From Culex pipiens pallens (Eukaryota > Arthropoda > Insecta > Diptera > Culicidae): a stretch of DNA of 64,000 nt. Positions 1 to 12,185 of this stretch are shown here, piece after piece. The notes beneath the pieces are model-generated. The model made no database searches, was not told where the DNA came from, and saw nothing but the letters and a program-made list of their open reading frames with translations. The position numbers and the translations under genes were made by a program. Positions within the stretch are counted from its first letter, which is position 1, and every line of letters begins with the position of its first letter. Location: assembly GCF_016801865.2 (NCBI RefSeq), contig NC_068938.1, positions 26,649,117-26,713,116 of the forward strand, in the 5' to 3' direction.

Positions 1-1524
1 TTGTTCTATGAAAAAGTTTACTTCTCTTGTTTTATGTTTTTCTTGTTTCATTTTTAGTATTTTTATTTGCATTTATCTTGTTTAATTTATGTTTGTTTTT
101 GGTAGTATTTAGCCTATTCCACCACCTAATAAAATTACATTTTGCCTATCTATTTTTTCACGTTTTTACAGTCACTTTTTAAATTTTTTGCTTGTTTTTC
201 ACATTTTCTGCTATAGAATGGCACCATCATAATTTAAATTGTAAAAAATGTAATAGGCATAGTCTGGGACACTACAAAAATTACTGTATATTTCTTTTTA
301 CTTAAAAAATAGGAAATGTAAGTTAAAAACACAGCCAAAGTTGACCCCTAAACACATGACATTTAAAAAAAAAATGGCAAATTCACATAAAACAAGTCAA
401 ACTTACAACCCTAAAATTTTCTAAAATTTTATGAGTTCTTCTTTCCAATGCTTTTTAAATATGAAAAATTGGTCGAAAAAATTATTTTTGGCGATTTTTT
501 AGATCGAAGCCCGTCTAAAGGCGGGGTTAGGTTGTAGAGGGTTATGAATTTCATTAAAAAAAATCATAGAAACTTTCTCCTCTTTTAGTAAAAAAACATC
601 AATAAACTGAGAAATGGTTGATTCTGGAGAATGGGCTACTTTTGCGAATAGATTTCTGGAGAAGGGAAAGTATTATCTTAGGTAAATTATACGGAAGCGA
701 ATGACCCATAGGATTATAGTTCCCCTAATAAAATCAACAACAATTAATTGAATAAATTTTCTCGATTTCGTGAAACGCAACACAAATGGTTATTTTTCAT
801 GCAAATTTTAGCATCTCATCGAAGAATTTATGAAATATTTTGTTTATCATTTTTTATCGCTTTGTCAACATTTTTGATCTTTTCGTGTTGCAGTTTTTGA
901 AAGAAAAAAAAACATACAAAATACATTCAAATCAGTTAAAAGCTTTCGTTTGAGTTTTGATAATTTTTAATTTAGCCCCTTGATCAAAAATAGATTTAGA
1001 GCAAATGAAAAAAGAAAGTTTTGTTGGTGTCAGGATCAAAATTGGTGAATTTATTTGAAATTTGATTGACAAATAATATCAGATAGTGTAGAAAATACTG
1101 TCAATACTTCTAACATAAAATAGTTTAGGTTGTTTTTTTTTATTTCGTAAAATTTCCATGCTGTTCTGGAATTAAAAGTTTTTGTGGAATTTGATATTTT
1201 GAATAGTAAATTAGTGATAACCATTTTATGTAAAAGAAATTTTGTAAATTGAAAATAAGGAGGTCAATAACAATGTTTTATAATCAGTACAATTTTTAAT
1301 TCAAAATGTATATTTTTATTTAAAACTGATAGAGTTTTTTAATGAGCGATAGTAATTACCCATTTAATTACACTTGTTGTCACTTTAAGATAAATAAAAA
1401 AATGCATTTCTAAATTTTGAAATCAAACTTGAAAAAAAAATATATATGTAAGATGCAAATTCATATTTGCAATCAAAATTGACTTAATGATTTTGTTTGA
1501 TAAAGTGCTTCGTTCTCTAGTTAA
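1..1524. other. AT-rich spacer, no gene seen
   Basis: This stretch is rich in A and T runs and has no reading frame with coding character. I see no RNA gene and no clean inverted repeat in it. It is best read as intergenic or intronic DNA, probably including decayed transposon sequence that I cannot delimit. Confidence 0.6.
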
Positions 1525-1682
1525 GCTTCATCCATAAAGTATGTCACGCTAAAATCAGCCAAAATTTACCCCCCCTCCCCCCCTTTGTCACGCTTTTCCT
1601 TTACTTATAACATGCAATGTCACAATTGCTCAGACCCCCCTCCCCCCCCCCCCTAGAGCGTGACATACTTTATGGGTGACGC
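1525..1682. mobile_element. MITE with 26-base terminal inverted repeats
   Basis: The two ends are near-perfect inverted copies: CCATAAAGTATGTCACGCT reads inward at 1532-1550 and AGCGTGACATACTTTATGG reads outward at 1657-1675, with weaker matching for about 7 more bases outside. The 158-base body is non-coding and contains two C-runs (about 1570-1584 and 1635-1653). Short size, inverted ends and no coding capacity are typical of a non-autonomous DNA transposon. No certain target duplication is visible, so the superfamily is unassigned. I recall similar ends as common in mosquito genomes, which is unchecked. Confidence 0.85.
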
Positions 1683-2149
1683 CTATAAGAATATTCATGG
1701 CATTATTTTTTGGAAAATATTCAGTTTTTTGCAATTTAAAAATTACTATGAAGCAAAAGCAAAAAAAAAAATATTTGCTGTGTGTTAAGAAATTTTAATG
1801 ATGTAAAATCAAATAGTTTTTTTCAGTGTTTCAACTGACTTGGAATTATGAATAAATGATAATACACTTATTTTTTACATGATGAAATGTTTAGCTTGAT
1901 TCTCAAATTTCAAAATTATTTGCATTGAACAAAGTCGAAAATTACAACATTGAAAACAGTTAGTGGAAAAAAAGGAAAAATAAGAACCCTAATTTGTCAG
2001 AAAATTTCAAGGCTGTGTTTCAGCAAACAGCGTTCTCATTGACTTAGTCTTAAAAAGAAAATTTCACAACAATTTTTGCTCTTAAAAAATATTTTTTGCG
2101 CAGGTGCTATTTTCATGAAGTAAGAACACATCAATCTTTTTTTCGTGAA

Positions 2150-2285
2150 ATTCAGTCAAGTTTTACTGAGTTTTACTGCAAGTTTACTGAAATTTCAGTA
2201 AACAATTCAGTAATTTAGATATTACTGAATTCTCAGATATTTGTCACTTTGACAGATGATTTACTGAAAATTCAGTGAAATGGTT
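2150..2285. repeat. TTCAGTAAA-type repeat, left copy
   Basis: The segment is built of short complementary words (TTACTGAA, TTCAGTAA) and contains CTGAAATTTCAGTAAA followed by TTTGACAGATGATTTACTGAA. The same order of words occurs again at 2735-2870, so this is one of two direct copies of a small palindrome-rich element, separated by the MITE at 2286-2729. It is non-coding. The boundaries are approximate. Confidence 0.55.
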
Positions 2286-2729
2286 CCCGGGCAGATGGTA
2301 ATAACAAAATTCATGCCATTTCAATAAAAAAAACTGTTAAAATAACAAAAAGTGTTATGGATTCTTCATGAAAAATCCATTTTTGCATAAAGGTTTAATA
2401 ACAGTTTATGTTTTCACAACAAAAATTGTTATCGGTCTGATATTGGTTGAAAGCCAAAACAACTTTGGAATAACATTTTGAGTTATGGAATACCTCCAAC
2501 TGTTATTGGGATGATCGGATTAGTTGTTAAAATAATAAAAAATAATAACAATGATTTGTTTAAAGAATAACTAAAAATGCTATTAGTCTGTTATTACAAT
2601 AACAATCCAATAACAGAAAAATCATAACGACGAATAACAAATCTTGTTATAAATAACATAAAATGTTATAGGCAAAGTATTTTCAAATATCAAAAATTGT
2701 TATTTCCAAGTTATTTCCGTCTGCTCGGG
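2286..2729. mobile_element. MITE with CCCGGGCAGA-type ends
   Basis: The left end CCCGGGCAGATGGTAATAAC is mirrored on the right by GTTATTTCCGTCTGCTCGGG, a 20-base terminal inverted repeat with a few mismatches. The 444-base body is full of the word GTTAT and its complement ATAAC, giving strong internal self-complementarity. No open frame of note is present. It is a non-autonomous DNA element. It sits exactly between two copies of another small repeat, so it probably inserted into or between them. Confidence 0.85.
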
Positions 2730-2734
2730 TTGTC

Positions 2735-2870
2735 AAAACAACTGAAATTTCAGTAAAGGAAACGTCATATAGTTTTGCTGAAAATTCAGCAATTTTCTTG
2801 TGGCAGTTTGATAGATCATTTGCTGAAGATGCAGCAATCGTTGCTGGTATTTCAGCTATCAAAAAATTGA
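2735..2870. repeat. TTCAGTAAA-type repeat, right copy
   Basis: CTGAAATTTCAGTAAA is followed by TTTGATAGATCATTTGCTGAA, matching the order of words in the copy at 2150-2285 in the same orientation. It is non-coding; the short frames that cross it are accidental. Related wording also occurs at 23036-23220. Confidence 0.55.
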
Positions 2871-3099
2871 TTTTGCTTGTCATTAAAAATGTTTCCAGTG
2901 CTGTTATTTATGCATTCATACAACATTTTGATGTTATTTCTACATTTCCAACTTACTACATGATTTTTTCCAGCAGTAACAAAAATGATGCTACTAAGTG
3001 TCCGGATTTCAAGTCATGTCATTAGAATGCATTTTAAAACACCTTTTCCATTGAAATTTTGCAATTCTTTGACTTTTTAATTTAACTCACATTCCAAAG

Positions 3100-3260
3100 T
3101 TTGTTAGTTTGAATCCCGGGGTGAATGGAAGCTTAGGTTTAAAAAGAGGTTTGCAATTGCCTCAATCAAGCGAGTAGGAATCTCGCATTCGAGAACGCCA
3201 AAGCAATACTGCAGAGCAAAACAATTATTTTATTGTTTTATATTTGAATTTTAACTTTTT
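3100..3260 (+). mobile_element. tRNA-derived SINE, 3' portion
   Basis: GTTTGAATCCCGGGG near 3109 resembles an RNA polymerase III B box (GGTTCGAATCC consensus). It is followed by a SINE-like tail reading AATCTCGCATTCGAGAACGC and ending in a TTTTATTGTTTTA tract. I recall this tail from Culex short interspersed elements, but I cannot check it here. The A-box half is missing or too diverged to recognise, so this is a 5'-truncated or decayed copy. Confidence 0.6.
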
Positions 3261-6200
3261 GAATGTTGTTGTTAAACCCATTTATATGTGCAAAATAAAT
3301 TATTACAAATTACACGCGTATTTTACAGATGTTTAAAAAAATTTGAAAATGGAAAAATCCAGGTTAAAACAAAATTATGTTGAATAATGTCGCCCCACCA
3401 CACGGTAATCTTCACCATCCGCTGAACTTTAAGCAGTAAATTTGCAGTAACAAGCAAAAGCGCTTGCACCGAGAACTGGTAGTGGTGAACCACACACTGC
3501 TGCTCTACAAGATATGCTCTTGTCGGAATCTCCCGTCCCATGACTGCGCCCCCATTACCGTTCGACGGCTGTAATTGACATTTATTTATATTTTTTTCCA
3601 CTTCCAATCAATTTACAACCGATGAACTTTTCTCAGCCACGCTTCTTCTAGGCTTGATCTTCGTTTCTTTCGATGTGTGTGTGATTTTTCAAGAGGACTG
3701 GAAAATCTCTGGAAAAACGATGAAAAGCGCTAAGGGGGAAAACCCGGATGTCGGAAGCTCGCACAAATCTCATTTGAGGAAAATTCTTATAATAACATTG
3801 GCTGCTGCTGCTGCTCGTCAGTTTCTTTTTCCTCTCGCACAAATGCTCGGAAAAGTGCAACGAGTTCAATTGGTGTATTGAGATCACCGGAAGTCGACCG
3901 GGGGGAAACGTTCCGAAACTCGTGTTCGATTTCTCCCTCCTGGTACTGCACAACAATTCAGATTGAGCAAACAGAAATAAATTGAAGTACCTCGTTACTG
4001 GATTGAGCGAGTTGCCCAGAAGTGGGTGCTTTTGCTCGATGTACTCAGGGAGGAAGGGAAAGTTTGTATTCAATGCTTTTCTTCGGGTGGGGTAAACAAG
4101 AACGAAGCTTGGGATTTTGTGAAATTGTTGAAAGTTTGTGATGCATGGAAGCATGAGGGGGGTAAATATTAAGTTAGAATGTTTTATGTGGATCAGTATT
4201 GATTGCAGTTTTTCTGGGGTTAGAACTTTAAACTGGTTTGTAGTAGTTTTAAATTAATTTGAACTTGATTTGAAAGATTGTAATTGAAATTCTCGTTTCA
4301 GAAGAATGTCCAACTTTCGGTCTGTGAAACTCATTCTCTAGCAATAAATATCAAATTGAATAATAATATAAATAGCTCCATCCGAAACTTTGCCCCGTTT
4401 TATGAATAATAGATGCTGGAAATTGAATAAAATTGTACGTTTAGAGGACAAGCTAGAAATGGACAACACCCACCCACATTCACCCCGTACACAAAAGTAG
4501 TTTGCTGCGTGCCCTCTCTGTCAGTAGAGAAGAAGAAGCGTCCAGTCAGAGGGGTGGGGTATGGCCGGATGTTTGGGTCGTGTCGTTTGACCGCCCCACC
4601 GGTAGCCACCAGTGACAGCTACAACTGGTCATTTCCTGGGTTGGTTTCACCTATAGCTGTTCGTGGCCATGATATGGCAGCACGAACGATGAGTAAGCTT
4701 CAACACCCCCGGAATTATGTGGGGATTGGCACTAGTGAGTAGGGGTATTAACGGGACAGCTTTCACTGGTATTTCAATTAAATGGTGAAAATTGAATGTT
4801 TGCACTGTAAGTTTCAGATTTACAAGTTTGAATTTAGAGATCTATTTGGAATTCGAAAAGAATTTCGGAGGATCTCTTCGAAAAATTCTGGATCAAAATA
4901 TCCAATGAAATTTATTCAAACGACTCTAAAATCCTTCGTCCACGTTTCTCGTGTCCAATCTTGGTTGGACAAATTCCAACGCAAAATCTCCAATTCGGAA
5001 GTAATGATCCTCAGCACACGTCGTCTTCCCACACTATCCACGAGGCCAAAATCTACTTACATCGTGTAGCTCAAAACGACCATCCAGTGAAGAGGCGACA
5101 TTTCTTTTGCCACGCTCACCTTCCCCTTCAACCCAATATCCGAGCCAAGGTTCCGGCCAATTCCGGAGCAGCAGCAGCCTCAACCAAACCCCACGTAGTT
5201 TGCAGAATAAATTGATAAAATTTGAATATAAATAGAATAAAACTGGGCGACCGGGCGGCACACTCCGATTCCGAGCATGTATTTCTCAATCTCTTCGCAT
5301 ATTTCATTGCCAGTGTCGAACCGTACAAGAAGGACGACCAGGGATCCTGGGGCACACATGAAGTCCTCGGTCCCCGCCGGAATCTTTCTCCGAGGCAAGC
5401 TTACGTTTGCTCAATTTCATTTCGCTTATTTCTGCTTCGCCCAATCTGACTATGCTTTATTTGTGGTTTTTTTCTTGCACTCCTTCGTCCTGCAGGGACT
5501 CCTCCGAGGGACACCCCTCTAAGGATCTTGTAATACTGGCCCACAAACATGATGATGGACCAACCCAAGATATATGTGGTGCCATCCAGGAAAGAAATCG
5601 GCTCGACTTCTTCGAGCTTGCGAGATTTTTCTACCCTCTACTCCACAAAGAAAAAGTGGCCTCCCCCCAAAGCTGATGAATGGATGAATATGTAATGCAG
5701 AGCAGCGGAGTCGGTACGTCCCATTTTGCCACTTTCGAGAGCCACCGTGTAGAGTTAAGGTCGGCCGGTTCTTCGTGTCATGCCAACTGGCGGCGTGTGA
5801 GGACGGAGCCTGGAAAGCTTTGTTGAGCCACTCCATCACTCTTCTGAGGGGGGCAATCTGTGCGGGCAGCAGACGCGGCTGGATCTGGAGATGATGTGGG
5901 TGGAAGGCACTAGGTTGGACTTTGACTTTGTCTTGATACTTTTTTTTATTTATCAATATTTTTTTGTGGTGGCCATCTTTAATTTTGCCAAATTATGTAT
6001 CTGATTTGAGCAAGCTGAATTTGGAAATATTAGCAATGAAATAATAATCAGTACTCACTTTAAAATTAAATTCAAATTATTGCTTTTTATCACATGATTT
6101 TATGCATCATTTTTTAATGTATTACTATAAACTTTATAATGTTTATTTATTCATCTGTGTTTTTTTGTCCAACGCAGTTCGAACAAAACAGCACCGAGGC

Positions 6201-7145
6201 ATCGAAAAAAGATCCTGGACATTTAGTTAACATTTAATTTTGAGATTTCTACAAAACAATCCGGTGAAATTTTAAAAGTAAAATAAATACTCTTTGATGA
6301 TAATTTAATTTGAAACCATCTTTAAAAAAACTGATTTTATTTTTGTATATAAATAAAAAAATACAAATAAAATAAACTATGATGCAGATAGCTATGTTAA
6401 CGCATCATTTCTTAAGGTTTTCAAATAAAACATTCTTATTTTTATTTACAACATAATCAAAGAATATCCACGCGATCTTCAAATCATTCTTATTTATTTT
6501 TTATTTATTCGAATCAATATGTATTTTCTGTGAAAATATCCATTTTGATTTGAATTAAATACAGTTAGAAAATTACCATAATTGATATTATTTTTTAACC
6601 AGGTTTAAAGCTAATACTTTCAGGTTTTGTAAAATTATTTTTTTCACAGATCTCAAAACTTTGCTCTAGATGTCATTATTTTATTTTAATAATTGATCCC
6701 TGAATAAATAAATGATCTTGGCTCAACAAACATTCTCCAAACACATAAAAAAAAACATTTTTATTTTATTTAAAAAAAGTAAAAAGATGATAATCCAAAT
6801 AACATAAAAAAAATCAATAAAGATTTTTAATTTCAAATTGTCACATTAATGCAAAATTCAGTTCTCATGTAACATTCACGTTACAAAGATCGCTAACGCT
6901 AATCATTTTTTTGTGCACACTTTCCTTACACTTACATTATTTTAATAAATATTTTTTTTTACATCTGGTTTCAAAAAATATTTTTTTATGTTAAAAAATT
7001 GCAAATAATTGACAGCAGATTCAGAATTTTAATTTGCAATTTAAAATTTATTGATTGTTTGTTTTTTACCAGGACTTTAAATTAAATTTTAATGGCATTA
7101 ATTAGAAAAGAAAAATACAAAGAAACTTTTAAGAAATATTCTCAG
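3261..7145. other. Single-copy-looking DNA, then AT-rich spacer
   Basis: From about 3400 to 5950 base composition rises towards 45 percent G+C and no repeat structure is evident; from 5950 to 7145 it is AT-rich with many A and T runs. Frames of 70-168 codons occur but are full of rare combinations, overlap on both strands and show no domain I recognise. A good donor-like GTAAGT on the minus strand near 5060 has no convincing exon attached. Intron or intergenic sequence is the likely identity. Confidence 0.45.
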
Positions 7146-7218
7146 GAGCCATCGTGGACTGGATGCAATGGCTTCATTTGTTGGATCCAGCTCGCGGTCC
7201 ATAGGTTGGGCACCCCTG
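7146..7218. mobile_element. End fragment of a hAT-type element
   Basis: The segment ends with GGTCCATAGGTTGGGCACCCCTG. Read from the other strand it begins CAGGGGTGCCCAACC, the terminal inverted repeat widespread among animal hAT transposons. Only this end is seen: I find no partner terminal repeat upstream within 1.5 kb and so cannot give the left border. It is non-coding here and probably a solo end of a degraded non-autonomous copy. Confidence 0.6.
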
Positions 7219-7673
7219 CTTTGAGACAAAAAAAAGAGCAATTCTGTAGAGTCTTGCAGTTTTTTGCGCTTTTGTTTTTATAAAAAATTGCTAATTAATT
7301 TACCATTCAAAATGGTACATTTCATTAATTTACCAACATATGCTTTGGTCCTTTGGTCGTGAAAGTAAAATTCTGGATTAAATAAAAAAATAGGAAAAAG
7401 AAGAGAGGATTTAAAAAATATAAACAAGCAATTTGGGCGGAAAAAGGACTGAATCCTTAATCTGCCTAACATTTGAAAAATTACCATAATTCAGTAGCAT
7501 TTTGAAATATGAGTTTTCCCAATTTTGATTTATTGCAAAGCCATATCTCAGCAACAAAATGTAGGATATAGAATGCAAAAAAAAAACATCGTAGAGAATT
7601 TTCTCAGAAACCACATTATTTTATTTTTTGGGATTGACGAGAATACAAGATGAAATTAAAGATAAAAGCTTAT
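7219..7673. other. AT-rich spacer, nothing seen
   Basis: This stretch between a hAT end fragment and the first long palindrome is AT-rich and has no coding signal and no recognisable repeat boundary. Confidence 0.5.
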
Positions 7674-9033
7674 GGGTAATTCTCTACCAACTCACACGAA
7701 ATCGGGAAAAGTTGCCCCGACCCCTCTTCGATTTGCGTGAAACTTTGTCCTAAGGGGTAACTTTTGTCCCTGATCACGAATCCGAGGTCCGTTTTTTGAT
7801 ATCTCGTAACGGAGGGGCAGTACGACCCCTTCCATTTTTGAACATGCGAAAAAAGAGGTGTTTTTCAATAAATTGCAGCCTAAAACGGTGATGAGATAGA
7901 AATTTGGTGTCAAAGGGACATTTATGTAAAATTAGACGCCCGATTTGATGGCATACTTAGAATTCCGAAAAAACGTATTTTTCATCGAAAAAAACACTAT
8001 AAAGGTTTTAAAAATTCTCCCATTTTCCGTTACTCGACTGTAAAATTTTTTGGAACATGTCATTTTAAGGGAAATTTAATGTACTTTTCGAATCTACATT
8101 GACCCAGAAGGGTCATTTTTTCATTCAGAACAAAATTTTTCATTTTAAAATTTCGTGTTTTTTCTAACTTTGCAGGGTTATTTTTTAGAGTGTAACAATG
8201 TTCTACAAAGTTGTAACGCAGACAATTACAAAAATTTTGATACATAGACATAAGGAGTTTGCTTATAAACATCACGAGTTATCGCGATTTTACGAAAAAA
8301 AGTTTTGAAAAAGTTGGTCGTCATCGATCATGGCCGTTCATGGTCACCCGCGACAGACACGGACGACGAAACAAAGAGAAACGCAAAAAGTAACTTTTTC
8401 AAAACTTTTTTTCGTAAAATCGCGATAACTCGTGATTATTATAAGCAAACCCATTATGTCTATATATCAAAATTTTTGTAATTGTCTGCTCTACAACTTT
8501 GTAGAACATAGTTACACTCTAAAAAATAACCCTGCAAAGTTAGAAAAAACACGAAATTTTAAAATGAAAAATTTTGTTCTAAATGAAAAAATGACCCTTC
8601 TGGGTCAATGTAGATTCGAAAAGTACATTAAATTTACCATAAAATGACATGTTCCAAAAAATTTTACAGTCGAGTAACGGAAAATGGGAGAATTTTTAAA
8701 ACCTTTATAGTGTTTTTTTCGATGAAAAATACGTTTTTTCGGAATTCTGAGTATGCCATCAAATCGGGCGTCTAATTTTACATAAAAGTCCCTTTGACAC
8801 CAAATTTCTATCTCATCACCGTTTCAGGCTACAAATTATTGAAAAACACCTCTTTTTTCGCATATTCAAAAATGGAAGGGGTCGTACCGCCCCTCCGTCA
8901 CGATATATCTAAAAACGGACCTCGGATTCGTGATCAGGGACAAAAGTTACCCCATAGGACAAAGTTTCACGCAAATCGAAGAGGGATCGGGGCAACTTTT
9001 CCCGATTTCGTGTGAGTTGGTAGAGAATTACCC
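7674..9033. mobile_element. Long palindromic (foldback) element A
   Basis: The left end GGGTAATTCTCTACCAACTC is the reverse complement of the right end GAGTTGGTAGAGAATTACCC, and pairing continues inward for about 640 bases with only scattered mismatches. The arms meet at a loop of about 80 bases (roughly 8315-8395). The element is flanked by the 4-base direct repeat TTAT at 7670-7673 and 9034-9037, which marks transposition. Matching reading frames of 71-73 codons in the two arms are a mirror effect of the palindrome, not evidence of protein. I take it as a large non-autonomous DNA transposon. High arm identity suggests a recent origin or correction between the arms. Confidence 0.9.
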
Positions 9034-10805
9034 TTATTTTAATGAAAAAATATGCGAAAAAATTGTTATGAATCAAAAAACGGTGCAGTTTTCATTTTTC
9101 AAATGATTTTTGTAGATTATATCGTATGCATTTTCAAAATTTTCCGCCAGATCACCATTTTTTTTTTCAAAAAAAAAAAACATCATAACTTTCTTGAAAA
9201 CAATACATCTGTTATGCACGACAGCTCGAACGTTGGCCATTAAGTTACTGAAATATATAAACATGAAATATTATCTAAGCGGGTAGTTAGTCAAACATAA
9301 GTTTTTGTAACAAAAAGTTCAAAAAAACTTTTCATTAACAAACTTAGTGTAACCGGATACGGATTTTCGAATATTTTCATAGCATTTTTGTATGGACAAA
9401 TTTAAGTGGAAAATGGATTTTCCGAAAAATGCATCGAAAAATAATTTGTTGGTCATAATTTGGTCATAAATGATAATTTTACATGGAAACCCAAAAAATT
9501 ACCAAAAATCGATCTTTCGATACTTTGGCTTAATTATGAGGGCAGATTCTGATTCAGCAGTCAAAATTACATGGAAAACATATATTTGGACAATTTTCGA
9601 ATTTCATTTGGGTGGTCCCATATGATTTTTCCTAGAAAATTAGACATTTTCAAATAAAGATATCTCAAGTTTAAAGAAAAACACCTCTGAGATTTTTTCA
9701 GCGTTTGCAGTGCTAAATCTCTTCTTTCAAATGCAACCTGGTGCTTTAAGTTTGGCTTGCGCCTTTTCGAGATATTTAAGTTTTAAATTTGCATCTTTTT
9801 TAAATGGCTGTAGCTTTTGATCCTTAAGTCCAAATTGACGTGTCAACAAATAAAAATGTTCGTTTTTTTTGAGTTCTAAAAGTGTTTCGAATATCACTTT
9901 TCTCTAAAACTCAACCCTGAATTGCCACGGCCAAAAAACAGATTTTTGAAGGTTTGGTCAGATGCTTTCTATAAATTTGGTCATAGAAGGCGTAGATTAC
10001 GAGATAAAATTTTGGTGTTTTCGATGAAGTTGCTTGAATTGGCAAGCCCAACAACTTTCTAGACGATAAAAAAATTCCCAAAAATATTCCAGTAAAGTTG
10101 GGTTTTCAAAATCGTCCTAATCGTGAACCACTCTAATTTTCAACCAAACCAAAAGTTGCCCCTTTCCATTTGTAACACCTCTTCTCAAGACACCAAAGCT
10201 CCAAAACTTAACAGTTTTTCGGAATATCCATTTTCCACTTAATTTTGCAATCTGGACCACTGTGCAATGATGCAAAAATTCTAGTAAAAACATAAGGAAT
10301 CTAGGCTCAATTATCCAAAGGGTATTGAAAATTTAATTTCGGAAAATCAAATCCCATTTTTTTTCATAATCTTTTTTTTGTTTGTTGAGCTATATGACCA
10401 ATAACTTACGTTAAAATTAAATAGAATTTTGAAATTCAATTTGGCGGCCAAAATAACGATGATAAAATATTGATAAAAATGCATTTTGTTAGTAAGAAAA
10501 ATATTTGAAAGTGGTTCCTTGGGACATTGCTATTAATTTAAAATAAACGTTAACTTAAATATGTTTGAATCAGGAAATAAAAAAAAATCAACTGTTTAAA
10601 TTTGTGTTGCGGAACTCGAATTTGATGTTGACAGCAAAAATAAAGCAAAAACTATATTTTTGTTCGTGACATGAAAATATTTTTTCTTCGGTAAATGGTG
10701 CAATTTTTTGGAACATTGGTGATTGCGGAAAAGTTGTTGCAAATGGAAAGGGGTAACTTTAAACATGGTTGAAAATAAGGGTAGTTCACGATTAAAGAGT
10801 ATTTA

Positions 10806-10813
10806 CTTTCCAG
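10806..10813. repeat. 8-base target duplication, left
   Basis: CTTTCCAG here is repeated exactly at 13759-13766, immediately outside the other end of the hAT-type element. An 8-base duplication is the hAT signature. Confidence 0.9.
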
Positions 10814-10844
10814 CAGGGCTGCGGAGTCGGGTCATATTTCAAGC

Positions 10845-11035
10845 GACTTCGACTCCGACTCCGACTCCGGCTTTCTAAGTTTAGCCGACTCCGACTCCGA
10901 CTCCGGCTCCGGCTTTCAGCTCCAACCGACTCCGACTCCGACTCCAACTCCGGCCTACCAACTCTAGCCGACTCCGACTCCGACTCCGACTCCGACTCCA
11001 GCTTTCAACAAATTGTTGGCTCCGACTCCGACTCC
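10845..11035. repeat. (GACTCC)n microsatellite, left end of the hAT element
   Basis: Blocks of GACTCC with GGCTCC variants alternate with short spacers such as AGCTTTCAAC and CGGCCTACCAACTC. Together with the mirror block at 13545-13750 it makes the element fold back at both ends. The spacing words suggest repeated amplification of a longer unit of roughly 45-55 bases. Confidence 0.85.
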
Positions 11036-11149
11036 ACATATTTTTTAATATTTAAAAAAATTCGTTAATTATTGTTTTGAAAACATTGATTAATAGGATT
11101 ATTTAAACAATCTCTAAGTGTCAAGTTTTTCTCAAGAAAAATTGATTAT

Positions 11150-11460
11150 CCGAAGGCCTCGGAAAAATTTCACTTCGGATATTCTTATTCGGTCTTATTT
11201 TGAATTGTCGGGCTTAAGTATGACGCCTAAACTACGCTAAAGTGATTAAATTAAGATGGCGTCCAAAATGGCGGGATAACATATTGAAAAAATGCATTTT
11301 GATATTTAATAGGCAATTTACTATTCAAATTTGACTAAAATGGGGTCGCCGAACTCGAATGGAAGAACGAAAATATTTTTTTTAGAACGTGATTCGATTA
11401 TCCGAAGCCCATACAAATCGAACTTAGGATAATCGAGGCTTATAATAATCAAGTCTGGAC
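11150..11460. mobile_element. Tc1/mariner- or pogo-like MITE fragment
   Basis: The left part carries GATTATCCGAAGGCCTCGG; the right part reads GATAATCGAGGCTTATAATAATCAAGTCTGGACAG, whose complement starts with CTGTCCAGACTTGATTAT. CAGTCCAGACTCGATTATCC-like ends are typical of small pogo-type elements as I remember them. A similar sequence is at 27459-27720. It lies within the hAT element. The ends are ragged, so borders are approximate. Confidence 0.5.
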
Positions 11461-11656
11461 AGTATCAAAAATATGTCCAGTTTTGAAGGCATTTTTAGAA
11501 AAACAATTTTGAAAGTAAATTTGGACTCATTTTACCTCAAATTTACACTTATTTTATTAAAAGCTAAAAAAATAAATATTTAACTGTTATTTTTTTTTTT
11601 GTAATGAATCATTAAAAGTAACCTAGCCATAAAAATCGATTTAAATAACATATATA

Positions 11657-11896
11657 GGGGAACTATACCCTTTTTCAGCCTATTTCTATTATCGGCCTAA
11701 CAGCACTTTGATAATGAATTACAGCTTTCATAAAGTGTTTTTGACTGTTCCAAAGTAATAAAAAGCTCAAATAAATGTGAGCAAGCAACTCTCCATTGTT
11801 GATACATCTGAAAATGTTGATTTAATAACGGAAAACGGCAAAAGTGATGAGAATTGGTTGAACGGCTTAGAGTGATTAAAATGGGTATATTTCCCC
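11657..11896 (-). mobile_element. GGGGAAATATACCC MITE, copy 1
   Basis: The element has terminal inverted repeats GGGGAACTATACCC and GGGTATATTTCCCC with TA immediately outside both ends (11655-11656 and 11897-11898). It is 240 bases long and non-coding, and was taken as minus orientation relative to the copies at 32831 and 59270. The TA duplication suggests a Tc1/mariner-type mobiliser. It is nested inside the hAT element, so it is younger than that insertion. Confidence 0.85.
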
Positions 11897-12185
11897 TATT
11901 TAACCCACCGGAGGTCGCGTACGTGTGTACACAGTTTGTTAGGGCACTTGTAAGAAAGGCGAAAACACGCGACTTCCCGAAAGTTAATTTGCTCACTTTT
12001 AGGCTGACATTTATAAGAAACACAGTGACAATCAAAGTCACCTTGGTTTTTTAAATAACAATTTAAACGAAACTATTTTAAAGCTCCATTGATTTTTATT
12101 TAAGTCGTACATGGACATCACGCCATAGCTGGAGAAGAATATTATGGCAAATCAATTTACATTTAAAAAAAATGGTGGAAAGGAC

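Noticed and set aside
5050..5110. Strong GTAAGT donor on the minus strand
   Set aside because: No acceptor and no recognisable coding sequence precede it; an isolated donor match is expected by chance.
5519..5956. 145-codon minus-strand frame
   Set aside because: No domain, no signal peptide, no splice support, and overlapping frames on the other strand of similar length.
8060..8647. Pair of similar 71-codon frames on opposite strands
   Set aside because: They are mirror images caused by the palindrome of element A. The same applies to 7692-7913 with 8794-9015, and 56727-56957 with 57831-58043.
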